A stretch of 64,000 nt of DNA, taken from the NCBI GenBank assembly GCA_022497145.1, contig MU385856.1, forward strand, positions 1,116,001-1,180,000, read 5' to 3'. Position 1 is the first letter of the stretch; each line of letters opens with the position of its first letter. Source of the stretch: Rostrohypoxylon terebratum. Its lineage: Eukaryota; Ascomycota; Sordariomycetes; Xylariales; Hypoxylaceae. Shown one piece after another: positions 21,668 through 32,613 of the stretch. The position numbers and the translations under genes were made by a program. The notes beneath the pieces were generated by a model. That model searched no databases, was not told the DNA's origin, and was given only the letters and a program-made list of their open reading frames with translations.

Positions 21668-22999
21668 TACCTGAGCACGTACTCAAGCGCCTGTAACTGA
21701 TTTGTTACCTTTTTCCTTCGGCGGTTATTCTTTCATCTCGTTCCTGCGGCTTACACTCCATCTAAGAGCGCCAGATTTACGTAAGCGGACCTGAAAACCA
21801 GGATTAGGGTATAGCTAAGATCCACTAAATTGAAATATTTTTTAGAAGCATGATGCTTCCAATGTTAGTACTCGGTACTTCAGGTACTTTAATACCTAGT
21901 AGGTATTAAGGTACAACTAAATTTGAAGCGTTGTTGGTTGTAGGAATATCATCTAGTATTTCGTGCATAGTACAGCCTTGGAGAGACGAAGGACAAAGAG
22001 GTGCTGCGATCAGCCCCGTGCGCCTTGTTGTAATTCCGGGGTTGTCGAGTTCCAGTTAAATGGAAATGGCAAGTCACCGCATGAGGTTAGCCCTGCAGAC
22101 GTGACAGCTGATGCGATATTGTCCAAGTAATTGACAATTTGACATTGCAGACAGACAATTGCAATGTACCGAAGACCCAGATATACTATGTACTGACGAT
22201 GACGCCTTTGTCCCGTGTGGTGATACAATGTCAACTACCAAAACATCGGACAAGCTCATGAGCTCGGACCATCTATTTAGGTAAAGTAAACATTTGACTC
22301 GTTTAAGGCGCGGAGGAAAATCGCTATGGAAGCTGGAGCATTCGTGGACCGTGGCGGGTTCCTAAAGGCTAAGCACGGGTCTGGTCGTCTGGCCAAAAAA
22401 TTCTATAGACCCACTAGAACGAAGCCATCGTGAAAAAGGCAGATTGACTGAGAACGTACGATGACCATCTGGAACCACTAGAGGGCCATAGAAGAGCCAC
22501 GATCCGTCGACTAATGGGCTATGTTACTCGATCGTTACCCAATAAGATCCACCGCGGAACACCCGATACCAAATTGGGGTGGCGGGACTAAGCGAAGGAA
22601 GCGGAAGGCCTCTTCAAACTAGGTCTAGAAGTGACAGAGGACAAGGAAAACGACGGCAGAGGGGGACAAAACCAAGATTCCGAATTTCTCTTTCGTACGT
22701 GCGTGACTCTGGCAGCTGGTACTCGGTAATTTTGAAACGTGTACGTGGATTCACATTGAACAATCTCATAGAAAGCGTATGGAAAACACCGAACACCGAG
22801 ATGAAAGAAATGCGTAGGGCTGCTTTAGCTGAGAAGATCACATTTTCAGGGCTGTAGCTGTTGGATGTTACTAGTAACATTGAAAATAAAGGGAAAAAAA
22901 GAAAGAAAATTATTATGGCGTCTAGTAGCAGTAGGTAGGTAGTACCTACCTAAATTGCTTAGGCGTGTTCCAGCTGGAAGGCTACTAGTCTTGGTGGTA

Positions 23000-23342
23000 C
23001 AGTCAAATCCCGCCATAACGATATGCCAAAAACAAATAGTTGGTATCGTTATACTGAATTATCGTAATGGAAAAAGATCCACAATACCCTAAATAGGTAA
23101 GGTTTAATACTATATTTACTTAAAAAGCTGAAGTAAAGATAATGTGCTTACTGAAAAGGGTAATTTAATGGGTCATTTTTCACTTTTTATAACGATTTTA
23201 GTGGTAAATTTCGTAAAAAATAACGATAATCGTTAAAGCGAAGATATCGTTATCTTACATACAAAATTGCCAAAAATCGTAAAATATATCGTTATATCGA
23301 ATTATCGCTATGAAGTAGAATCGTTATGGCGGGATTTGACTG
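23000..23342. mobile_element. TA-flanked MITE, Tc1/mariner (pogo/Fot1)-like
   Basis: A 343-bp non-coding element with perfect 23-bp terminal inverted repeats (CAGTCAAATCCCGCCATAAC then GAT) at 23000-23022 and 23320-23342. It is flanked on both sides by TA (22998-22999 and 23343-23344), as expected from the TA target duplication of Tc1/mariner elements. No transposase frame exists, so it would depend on an enzyme supplied elsewhere. The interior is AT-rich and repeats ATCGTTAT/ATAACGAT about eight times. This includes a near-duplicate direct subterminal repeat (about 23043-23069 and about 23288-23312, reading TATCGTTATA..GAATTATCG), probably transposase-binding sites. Confidence 0.88.
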
Positions 23343-25681
23343 TATGGATGAATCCAATTCTAGGTCTTTTTTAGGCGTCCTCTAAAGCCCCTAAAACTTC
23401 TAATGCCCTTCAAGGCATCTCTTGCCGTTGGAAATTCCAAATTCTTTTCTTCTGGTGCAAGTAATTGGCGGGGCAGCGGGGCTCGCCGAATCTATCCACA
23501 TGTGGTACCTACCGGATACTATGTAGTACGAAGTATTATGTACCTCAAAACTTCCAAGGTTGAGTCCCACTTGAAGTCACAACTTGGAAGTCACAAGCTC
23601 AAGAGTCAAGACTTTTCTTGACCTTGAAAATATTTTCATGAAACTTTCTTCCTTTACCGTCTCACCTCTCCACATTGATATCCACCTTCACGATCTTTTT
23701 TTTGTTGCTTCACAATGTATCGGTGAAGAAATCCCCCTTGATCCACCGTTTTGGTAGGCCGAAGGTTGCCGCTTCTCCACTAATTTAGAAAAAGAAGAAT
23801 ATTTTTCCTACCGGGCGAAATTCTAGGTAAAAGAGGCAATTGTGTTAATAACAGAATTCCAATTCGAAGTTTTCATACGCGTCCATATGTGGCTATGGCA
23901 ATTGACCAAAGTCCGATACATTAGGTACCTACCCAGCTATCGTTTATTGGGTCATCGGCACTTAAACGAGCCTAGCACGCAATGTGAGATGCTAAGATGC
24001 TAAGATGCAGCGTCGATCTCGCTGGCAGCATTTCCTTATTGGACCCGCCATATGCTATCACTACCTACTTGATCGATCGTCGATCTATGTAGGTACAATG
24101 CTACGTCGAGATGCGAATCTAGATTGATAGCTTCTACTCTATCTCTCCCATCCTCTATGTTCAAGTTGGCTCTTCAATATTAATTGATCTCAATTTGATA
24201 CGATGGAAGCAAGGCGAATTGCTATTCCTGGGCCTTTGTGGGATAGCGTGCAGTGCGGGACAACGGGAGCGCTATTCACCTCGCGCATCCTACCGCGATC
24301 CGATGGGCCCGAACTTCGAACATGGTATTGGAAGCGACTTCGATGTTCTGGAATACATCCCGGATCTGCTCGGGCTTGTTACCATCGGCGTCGCATTCGC
24401 CACGCGGTCCACCAGGTTCAGATCGGTCACAGTTGAGAGAATGCTTCCAGCTATCCAACCAAATCGTGTTGTCGTGAGCGCCAGGGTCTACCCTCAGCTA
24501 AATATTACACATACCTAGGCTACTAGGTACCTACATAACCGTGGTCATGGGACTTTACCCACCATATCAATTTGTTTATTTATGAAACCTCTCGTTGCTG
24601 TTCGCTCTTGTCCATGCCTAAGCCTCTACCCGCTCAATGTGGCGTCCAGGTCTCAACATTAGCCTGGACAAATACCGCGGGGTAAGCCGCCACGCATTTC
24701 AAAAGCTAAAAGACGCTGGAAACTTCCGGATCCAACTAGGCATCTACCTTAGGCAGGTAGGTAGATATTCCTACGTTAAATTGTCATGTTCAGGGCCACT
24801 TGTCTTATTGGAAAAATTTACAATTCATATAGTAAACGCAATGAAGCCGGAGGAGCCAGGATAATACCCAGCAACATGACTAGACCTCACACCATCTCCA
24901 TTCCTAGATACCTACGACGTTCACAGGTTTATTTTGGTGACAGACTTACCTAGAATCCCCGTTTCATCCTAGAGCAAGCAATTTCTATCTCTAAAACGCT
25001 TCCAGAGTCCAATCATCAACCCAAAATCATTAACGCATCGTTGTTAGTGGTAACAGCCCAAGCCGTTAACTAACCAACTATTCCTACACGTCCAATAATG
25101 ATTAAAGCACCGAATGTTGGAAGTCATCTTATATGTATTGACGACCGAGTAACCCATCGTGGTATAGCCACGCCGTGTCTGCCACATGAGATATTGACGA
25201 TGGAAAAGAAGTCCCGATTTATGGGTCTTGTAGTACCCAACATATTGTCAGAAACCTGCCACACCACTGTTGGATTCCCCTTACTTATCTAGTCGCATGA
25301 ACCGTTGCCAAGTGTCCCAAAGTCTGAAAGTGTGTGCCTGTGACTTAAAGAGTGTCTTCTCTTTCCTTAAGTACACCTTAAGACTTAAGTACATCTTGTG
25401 ACATCTATGGAGAATCTCCAGCTTCCCTTACCCCCACTGGTGATATCTTGATCCTCTTCACTTAGGGGCTCAGAAGTAAAATTTTTGGTTAGTCGACTCA
25501 TGCGGAAATTTAGAGATCCCTAAATAGTTACCTCAAAATAAATCATCAATATGATGTTGTACCTACCGGTATACGCGTAGCAGTAGGTACTCCATGATTT
25601 CGTCTGAATCACGACATTAGGCTCAATGACTTTTGGTGATATCAGCAAACATATACCTGAGTTCGAACTTCTCTAACAAAA

Positions 25682-25706
25682 TACCTACCTACCTACCTAT
25701 GTAGGT
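25682..25706. repeat. Tetranucleotide microsatellite (TACC)n / (TAGG)n
   Basis: Four consecutive TACC units followed by TATGTAGGTA, forming a small palindrome-like structure; one of the densest examples of the TACCTAGGTA family. Confidence 0.75.
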
Positions 25707-26040
25707 ATATGTGAACGGCTGAGGTTTCCGTATTACCTAATGAGAAGAAAAGGGACAAAAAGGGCTAGAAAGGTAAAGATGTACCACGGTAAAAAGATTA
25801 TCCAGGAGATGTTATGTAAGCATTTCATCATTACAAACTGCCCACTACCCAGGCAGCCAGGTGGGAACTGAGTAACTCCGACGCCAAATATGTACGTATG
25901 AAAATAAACTCCCAAACTCCCCCCTCATTCACTTTTTGACCCCGTATCTAAGGGTCCATGCGACAATAATCAAACGTCGATCAACAGTCAATCATCTTCT
26001 TGTCATTTGAAATCAGTAAACCTTCGAACCTCCGAGGTCA

Positions 26041-28374
26041 ATGTTTACGACCTTTATCGGAATGGCTCCGGGGGTTACTGATCCTAGCGCTCTCTCGCCT
26101 CCGGAAACTCCGAAATTCCCTAAGAGACAAAAGCGGAGTCAGGTGGCAAGAGCTTGTGATTGGTGTCGTGTACACCGCATTAAATGCGACAACCACGTCC
26201 CGTGCTTGAATTGTAAAAAACGAGGTGGCCAATGTAATCAGGGGGAAGTGGAAGTTCGGACTCTTCCCCATGCCGTCCGAAAGATCGAAAAACTAGAAAC
26301 ACGGATCAAAGAACTAGAACAAGAACTTGAGAATGAGCGAAAGAATCCAAAGTTAAGCACCGAAGACGGATCTCTTCAGAACAAGCAATCTGGTCTGGCA
26401 TCTTCTGGATCATCTGGTCGTGACTCCACTGGTGTCTTGGGTTCTCCGAGTGATAGTGAAGGGAGTTTGGAGAGGAAAAGGTCGGGTGATGGAGTACGCA
26501 TTCGCACCGCACGACGACAGGAGACCTGGTATGGACCCTCGTCGCTATTCTACTTCATCAGGCGTGTAAACACGTTTCTGAATGATTCCTTCCAGCAAAC
26601 TCACCCGATTAATCGCATGCTTCCTGACTCCAATAAGTTATTTGATGGACCGAATCAAACCTCCGAGAGTGAGCAAACCCGGCAGTCTGCCCGTACAGCG
26701 GGAGACCAGATCACGGAGAATGATTACTTAACCCCAACGCAAGAAGACTATTTCATCAATCTGTACTGGCAGTCATTCCACACCGCACTACCAATCTTAG
26801 ATGAGGTCGCTTTCAAGGAACATTATCAGTCCTTATGGACGACATTGGGCGGAGAGCGAAAGCCCTCAGCATTGGCTGACATAGTTATCGCGATATGTAT
26901 GCAGTATGGCATGGCACAACAATCGGGAGCTAGGCGAGCGGATGTCGTTGCGCTAAACACGAAGTCTGACAGTAAAGATGCGAACAATACGTCTATTGCC
27001 GGACGATGGCACTACCAGCGCTGCCAGAGGTTGCTGACGAACGAACTTGAAAGTCCTACCGTGTTTACGCTACAGTGTCACATATTATCTACCGTATATC
27101 TATGCGCTGGTTCATTTCCAAACATGGCCGATAGCACATGCACGTTAGCCGTGAGAACAGCATATATGCTTGGCCTCCACATGGATCCACCCGAAGAGAC
27201 GTCGCAGAGGGAAAGAGAGTTGAGGAAACGTTTATGGTGGACACTTTATATTTTGGAGAGCAAGATTAGCATGAAGTTAGGTCGTCCATTCTTGTTAGAC
27301 CACTCTGATACCACATGCAGCCTACCAAGAGACGACCGTGAAAGCGTTGCATTATCTGGTTCTGTATTCACCCCGCTTGGGCAAGGTGCTACCTGGCTAA
27401 CCTTCCATGTCGAGAATATCAAGCTCTTCTTAGCGGTTCGAGCAGCCTACACAGCCTTCTACAAGAAGCAACTAAACACCGCCAATAATTCCAACAACCA
27501 AAGCTCGCGAGACGAGTCGGGAATCATTGAGTCTCACGCAGAGTACCTGGGTCCATACATCGACCGGATAGAAGAGTGGGTAAAAGCGGTTCCCGACCCT
27601 CTGAAAACAAAACGTCAGGATCACGGCACCCCGTTTTCTACCGACTTCACCCCCTTAGAATTCGAACCGTTCGCATCTCTCTGGCTGCAGCGTCAGCGCT
27701 TATTACTAGAGCTCATGTATCATAATCTATGTATTAACCTCTTCCGTCCCTTCATCCGCTTTATCCCGTCCACTAGACCTACTCCAATAGCCGACAAGGG
27801 CGCTGCGCAATGTGCCGTTCACGCAATAACTCTGACACACATTATGTATCAAGTATTATCGTCGACGTCTATCCTCACAGGCTGGCATGAATCGTTCCAG
27901 TGGCAGTGGAATGCGACGATGTCGCTTATAGGTTTTGCGATTGCATATCCTCAGCATGTCTCAACGCCGGAGGCTCGAAATGCCATCGACCTATCTATCA
28001 TCGTGTTCGAGATTTTCGAGAGGAGTCTTCCATCTGCTACAAGCGCGGCGACTATCGCGCGCAGTCTTGGTGCGCAGGTGGATTTAATCGCCAAGAAAAT
28101 CCATAGTCGACAGGACGTGGCTTCAAAGATGGCAAATCCACCGCCGGCTGCTGGAAACTGGGAATCATTAGCTGACGAAAGTGGAAATGTCGCTGTATCA
28201 CAGGTACCAACCGATATGTGGAATAATTATGATGGGAGCTCGGTTTCACTGCAGGGGTTTTGGGCAGACTCGATCGATATGGCATTATCTGTCGACACGC
28301 AGGATTTTGGGATGTTGTATTGGCCCAACATGAACAGCGATATATCGTCTCAGTGGGCATACCCGCAGATTTGA
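26041..28374 (+). CDS. Zn(II)2Cys6 fungal transcription factor
   Basis: Single exon, 777 residues. The binuclear zinc cluster has the exact spacing C39-x2-C42-x6-C49-x5-C55-x2-C58-x6-C65 and is preceded by a basic KRQKRSQVARA segment. A linker and a coiled coil (about 77-103, KIEKLETRIKELEQELENE) follow, which usually set dimerisation. A disordered Ser/Gly-rich region leads to the fungal-specific regulatory domain (about 235-480): YFINLYWQSFHTALPILDE, LSTVYLCAGSFPNMADS, RTAYMLGLHMDPPEE, LRKRLWWTLYILESKISMKL and GRPFLLDHSDTTCSLP. It is presumably nuclear and binds CGG-type half sites; the target pathway is unknown. A second ATG seven codons in is an alternative start. It ends 46 bp from the stop of the convergent HNH-like gene. 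Confidence 0.9.
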   Translation: MFTTFIGMAPGVTDPSALSPPETPKFPKRQKRSQVARACDWCRVHRIKCDNHVPCLNCKKRGGQCNQGEVEVRTLPHAVRKIEKLETRIKELEQELENERKNPKLSTEDGSLQNKQSGLASSGSSGRDSTGVLGSPSDSEGSLERKRSGDGVRIRTARRQETWYGPSSLFYFIRRVNTFLNDSFQQTHPINRMLPDSNKLFDGPNQTSESEQTRQSARTAGDQITENDYLTPTQEDYFINLYWQSFHTALPILDEVAFKEHYQSLWTTLGGERKPSALADIVIAICMQYGMAQQSGARRADVVALNTKSDSKDANNTSIAGRWHYQRCQRLLTNELESPTVFTLQCHILSTVYLCAGSFPNMADSTCTLAVRTAYMLGLHMDPPEETSQRERELRKRLWWTLYILESKISMKLGRPFLLDHSDTTCSLPRDDRESVALSGSVFTPLGQGATWLTFHVENIKLFLAVRAAYTAFYKKQLNTANNSNNQSSRDESGIIESHAEYLGPYIDRIEEWVKAVPDPLKTKRQDHGTPFSTDFTPLEFEPFASLWLQRQRLLLELMYHNLCINLFRPFIRFIPSTRPTPIADKGAAQCAVHAITLTHIMYQVLSSTSILTGWHESFQWQWNATMSLIGFAIAYPQHVSTPEARNAIDLSIIVFEIFERSLPSATSAATIARSLGAQVDLIAKKIHSRQDVASKMANPPPAAGNWESLADESGNVAVSQVPTDMWNNYDGSSVSLQGFWADSIDMALSVDTQDFGMLYWPNMNSDISSQWAYPQI

Positions 28375-28420
28375 GCTCACACCTTGCGCACAATATGTGT
28401 TTGGCCACTATCATCCGAAA

Positions 28421-29317
28421 TTAGGAGTCATCTGGATAGAAATATTCGCTTGGTTGCTCTCCGTCCGGGCAAACATTGGATGATGCGAGGGCAGCCCTGA
28501 CGTTTTTTACGTCTGTTGGATCTTGAAGGCTAGAAGGAGCGTCTTCCCGGAGTTCACCCTTCAAGTTCACATCTTCTACGCCCCAATATTCTTGATTGAA
28601 CTTCGTATGGTGATATCTGAATATCTGAACGAGCGCACGACCATCCGCCAGCCCAGTTGCGCGTCGCAGCATCGTCATGTGAAATAGGAAGTATAGGTAA
28701 CGCTGACGGGGTCGGAAGCTGTTCTTGAAGACTAGTGGATGGTCATTGAGTGATGCGATATAATCTGCGTGGTCGTTGCCGTAATCTTGCCTAAAGGCCT
28801 TCACCTCAGGCTTGACGATGCGAATCCTGTATTCGCAGGGGTTGCTCGCCCTCCATGCGGCCACCTCCTCGGGAGTAGGCTGGTTCGGGATATTGGGTAC
28901 GATGACTAGGATGCTAGCTTCCATGGCGCTTTTCACCACGTTGTTTAGCACAAGTCCATTGCGAGGCGAGTATAGCTCGTCTACGCCGAAAATCTCACGC
29001 ATGTAATCGTTACCGAAGCTGGGGGACACAATGTGTACAGGTCTCATGTTCTCAGCGGGACTATCACAGCGCTGGATGCAATCCCAAAGCCCATTGGAAC
29101 CTCGCAAGTCGTACGCGTCGACAAGGGCGTCTTCGAACTGGTGCTGGTGCGTCGTCTGCATTACAGGAAGCTTGGGTACGGCCGCCATCGCTAAACGGTT
29201 CTTTGCAAACTCGGTCTCCTCATAGTTGTTCAACTTTTGGAGCTTTGGATCCTTGGGTAATAGACGCTCTTCATTTAAAGTTTCATCGCCCTCTTCATGA
29301 GGACGTTTGCGGGTCAT
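28421..29317 (-). CDS. HNH-like fungal protein, probably degenerate nuclease
   Basis: Single exon, 298 residues from ATG 29317 (the frame is open to a TTG at 29341). The N-terminal 55 residues are charged (MTRKRPHEEGDE). The central part resembles the HNH domain found in many fungal proteins: the VHIVSPSFGNDYM segment with H95 in place of the first HNH histidine, then SPRNGLVLNNVVKSAMEASI with N120, then a VIVPNIP strand and a C-terminal segment on the folded side (HPLVFKNSFRPRQRYLYFLF). The final metal-binding histidine normally found in the helix after N120 is absent, so nuclease activity is doubtful. Assignment rests on layout rather than strong identity. It is transcribed towards the Zn2Cys6 gene. 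Confidence 0.6.
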   Translation of the reverse strand: MTRKRPHEEGDETLNEERLLPKDPKLQKLNNYEETEFAKNRLAMAAVPKLPVMQTTHQHQFEDALVDAYDLRGSNGLWDCIQRCDSPAENMRPVHIVSPSFGNDYMREIFGVDELYSPRNGLVLNNVVKSAMEASILVIVPNIPNQPTPEEVAAWRASNPCEYRIRIVKPEVKAFRQDYGNDHADYIASLNDHPLVFKNSFRPRQRYLYFLFHMTMLRRATGLADGRALVQIFRYHHTKFNQEYWGVEDVNLKGELREDAPSSLQDPTDVKNVRAALASSNVCPDGEQPSEYFYPDDS

Positions 29318-30622
29318 GTTGAGCGGGTGATGGATATTCAACGTTGCCCCAACGGGATAATGAATGGGAAAATAGAGAAGAAATCGTGGAAAGTCGGAAC
29401 TTTGCGAAACTACCTAGGTAGTTTCTGCGAAATGGAAACCTAGGGTACTCCGACAGACTTACTTTTCCATTGTCTCAATGGCAGCAGACACCTGCCTTAT
29501 ATACGGGAAGATTCATGCTATATTCTAGATATTTTACCTTAAAACTAGTATATTGCTATTGACTTCAAGAGTTGGAAGAATGCAGATCGTGTAGGTTCAA
29601 TGACAAGTTTATATTGAACTGTATTTTCTATTCTTTAGTGTATAATGGGCTAATTTAGTCGCATGGCGGTGATAGAGGAGGCAGAGAGGCGCCTTAAGGC
29701 TGAAGCTTGTTGGATGTTGGATAAAACTACCTGTCATCTAAAGACCCCAAAGACAGAATTCAGTTTGAAGGGATGAAACTCTTACTTGGTGGAGAGTATA
29801 TCATAAAACCACGTTCTTCACTACCTACCTTAACCTAGGACCTAGGACCTAGGTATCTATCATCTAATTAATTTGTGTGTTTTCCAAAAAGTTATAGGAT
29901 GGCATGGTCCTTTGTTGGATCCTTACGTACCTAGTAGGTACCTACCTTAAACTCTAGGTGATTGATATGTGGCTTCGAATGGAGGGCTACGATTAGTTGT
30001 ACCCCTCAACACGCGACTCGCACATTCCATACACATGCGTCTCTTTTGGATCTCTGCATTGCAGGTGTTGTGAATGAACTACGCATTTCCGCGCAAACCG
30101 AATTTTGTTGGTTATCTTCAAACTTGCTGAGGAGAAATTGTGAAGTAACTACTAGGTACGTATGCAGGTGCGATAATGCAGGAGTTACTAACTCCGAGGT
30201 TCGGTAGGTCCGGTATTACCAAAAGGAGAAACCGGAGCATGTAAGGGAGGGTTTGACTGATGGAACATATGTCATAGGTACCTATGATAAATCTAGATAC
30301 CTACCTGTTGTCACTCTCCTCTACATTTGACCGGCTTACAAAGGCCGGTGCCGTCGTCAAATGGCGGGTTTGCGGGTGTCGCTCTATAATCCGCTGTACG
30401 ACGGTGATTTGAAATGAAGCATGGCCTATGAAGACTGGACAATGTAAGTATATATAGCCCAACAAAACGCGAGAGCATTGGGATGAATTATCTCATCGGA
30501 AAAGCAAACAAATACTCTAGACGTTGGCCAAACCACCTACTAATAATTCTGCCTACCCCTCCAACCAAAATTTTTTCTACTCTAGTTACTTTGATTGTTT
30601 CCAAAATATTAACAAGTACGAA
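29318..30622. other. Divergent intergenic region
   Basis: Promoters of the HNH-like gene and the zinc alcohol dehydrogenase. It contains CCTAGGAC repeats near 29835-29857, TACCTAGTAGGTACCTACC near 29926-29946 and AT-rich DNA. The frame at 29962-30207 has no features of a real protein. Confidence 0.35.
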
Positions 30623-31776
30623 ATGGCTTCCTTCACCGTTTATAAAGGGTCTAAGGGCGGTATCGCTGTAAAAAGCACCGCGCCTAAGCCACAACTCACC
30701 GGTGACAAGGTATTAGTAAGGATAACGGCGTCCGGACTTTGTGGGACAGATCTACACTATGTTAGTGGTGCACTATTACTTACCTGGTCCCTACCCGCCT
30801 AGATATGTCAAACCACGAAATTTCCACTTTGCTAACGGGTAGCCACAGCTGGACCAAGACATTACCCTTGGCCACGAAGGTGTGGGCGTCGTTGAAGAAG
30901 TCGGCCCGGACGCCAAGTACCTGAAGAAAGGTGGCCGCGTGGGGTTCGGCTACGAGCATGACAGCTGCGGTGACTGCCGCGAATGTCTCACGGGTAACGA
31001 GACGTACTGCGTAGACCGTGCTATCTACGGCACGGAGAAGGTCACTCAAGGCAGCTTTGCTTCGTACGCGGTTGTGCGCGAGTCTTTCTTGCACGAAATC
31101 CCAGAAGGCCTGAGCGATATCGACGCCGCACCCTTGCAATGCGCCGGCGCCACAGTGTTTGCCGCTTTAAGGGCGCATGATACTCAGCCGACTGAGACAA
31201 TCGGAGGTAAGTTTTCCTTTTCCATAGGTACCGTTAATTTTAGGAAGAACTGTTTCGCTGACTCGTTAAACCGTAGTCATCGGATTGGGTGGCCTGGGGC
31301 ATCTAGCTATCCAATTCGCCAATAAGATGGGAAACCGTGTCGTGGTTCTGTCTAGCTCCGATAGGAAGCGCGGGGAGGCCATGAAGCTCGGCGCTCACGA
31401 ATTCGTCGTCACCAAGGGCAAGGACAAGCTGGAGGTTTCGTCTCCCGTGAATCGACTATTGGTGACTACAAGCGCACAGCCAAATTGGGAACTTCTGATG
31501 CCCATCATGGCGCCCGGTTCTGCCGTTTACCTCATGTCGATCGCGGATGGTAATTTGGAGGTCCCATACATGAACTTGGTTTTACAAGGTATCGCCGTGC
31601 AGGGGTCACTCGTGGCGTCGAGAATCTTACACAGGCAGATGCTGGCGTTCGCAGCGTTGCACAACATCAAGCCGATCACAGAAGTGTTTCCTATGACGGA
31701 GGAGGGCGTCAGGGAGGCGATTGGAAGGCTCGAGCGAGGGGATATTCATCTCAGGGCTGTGCTGACGGCTGCATGA
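30623..31776 (+). CDS. Zinc-type alcohol dehydrogenase (MDR family)
   Basis: Three exons, 30623-30760, 30849-31206 and 31277-31776, give 331 residues. Introns are 88 bp (donor GTTAGT) and 70 bp. The catalytic zinc ligands C40 (SGLCGTDLHY) and H55-E56 (LGHEGVGVVE), the structural zinc cysteines C86, C89, C92 and C100, and the coenzyme motif VIGLGGLGHLAIQFA at about 166-180 are all visible. It therefore has the full equipment of an NAD(P)-dependent alcohol dehydrogenase. The first intron falls directly after GTDLHY and the join gives HYLDQDITLGHEG, a shorter loop than in most relatives. Substrate unknown. A second zinc dehydrogenase of the ADH1 type lies at 41978-43298. Confidence 0.87.
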
Positions 31777-32613
31777 TGAGTCAAATTTCTCTTGTTTTTT
31801 CTTGAGAAACCGTTGGGTAGATTGTTCAAAGTTATCGAAAGTTTCGAGTTGGCAATATAGAGGTATCTGGCAGGGTTAGATTGGTATAATGGGTTCGAAT
31901 AAGATAGATTTCCATGATGCGGGTTTGTGTTTGTGCCACCACTTGTGAGCGACACAATTGATTTTGGTGATGTTGAAGAGACGATCCCTTGGAATTTATT
32001 AAAGAGATTGTGTTGGCATTTAACCTTGGAAGTTTACCTGGTGAAGAAGTTACTACCTGAAAGTCTGTGACTTTGTGAGTCAACTTTTGAATTCAGCTTG
32101 TAGAACCTTTTCGGACTAGAAACCGGACTAGAAACCGGGGTGGCTGAGGCTCTTCATCCGACCCATTTATCGATAAAGAGCTTGCGGGGAGCTTTTCCTA
32201 GCCAGCCTAGCGTGGCTTTCTCAGATCCACCTGTTAGACCCGCTTCGTTGATTGGCAGGCCCTATTTAGCTTATTAGTTGTAAGTTATGACGGTGTCGTT
32301 GCGCCTGCCCCGACAACTTCCCGATCCTTGACCGTGTTACTCATAGAGAAACTTACGACTGATGACTCGAACTTTTAATACTTCCATTCTCTTCCATCAC
32401 AACTTCGTGATCTTGAAGTATATCTTGGGGCTCTTAATCTCCTTCATCTCATCTCATCTCAACTTACCTATCCTTAAAACCCATTAATAATACCATTAAT
32501 ACCACAAAGCGAATTTACCTACGTACTCCATATCAATATATTGTCTCGATGATTACCCGAATACACTGGCATTTATACTCCATTTGAGAGTCTCCATCTT
32601 ATATCTGTGAATC
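31777..32613. other. Intergenic region
   Basis: 3' flank of the alcohol dehydrogenase and promoter/leader of the GTPase gene. I see no gene. Confidence 0.35.

Larger units (their letters stand above)
20277..26040. other. Gene-poor, AT-rich region with repeats
   Basis: About 5.8 kb without a confident gene. It holds the in-frame upstream extension and 15-bp tandem repeat of the arrestin gene, a possible 58-codon small ORF (20753-20929), a 9-bp tandem repeat (21641-21667), a MITE (23000-23342), many TACCTAGGTA-type palindromes and a tetranucleotide repeat (25682-25706). A patch at about 24195-24518 is open in several frames on both strands and may be a decayed gene, but no frame can be chosen. 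The frame at 22579-22857 begins at GTG and has no family features. Confidence 0.45.

Noticed and set aside
24195..24518. Patch open in four frames on both strands
   Set aside because: No frame is preferred. It may be a decayed gene, but I cannot name a product or orientation.
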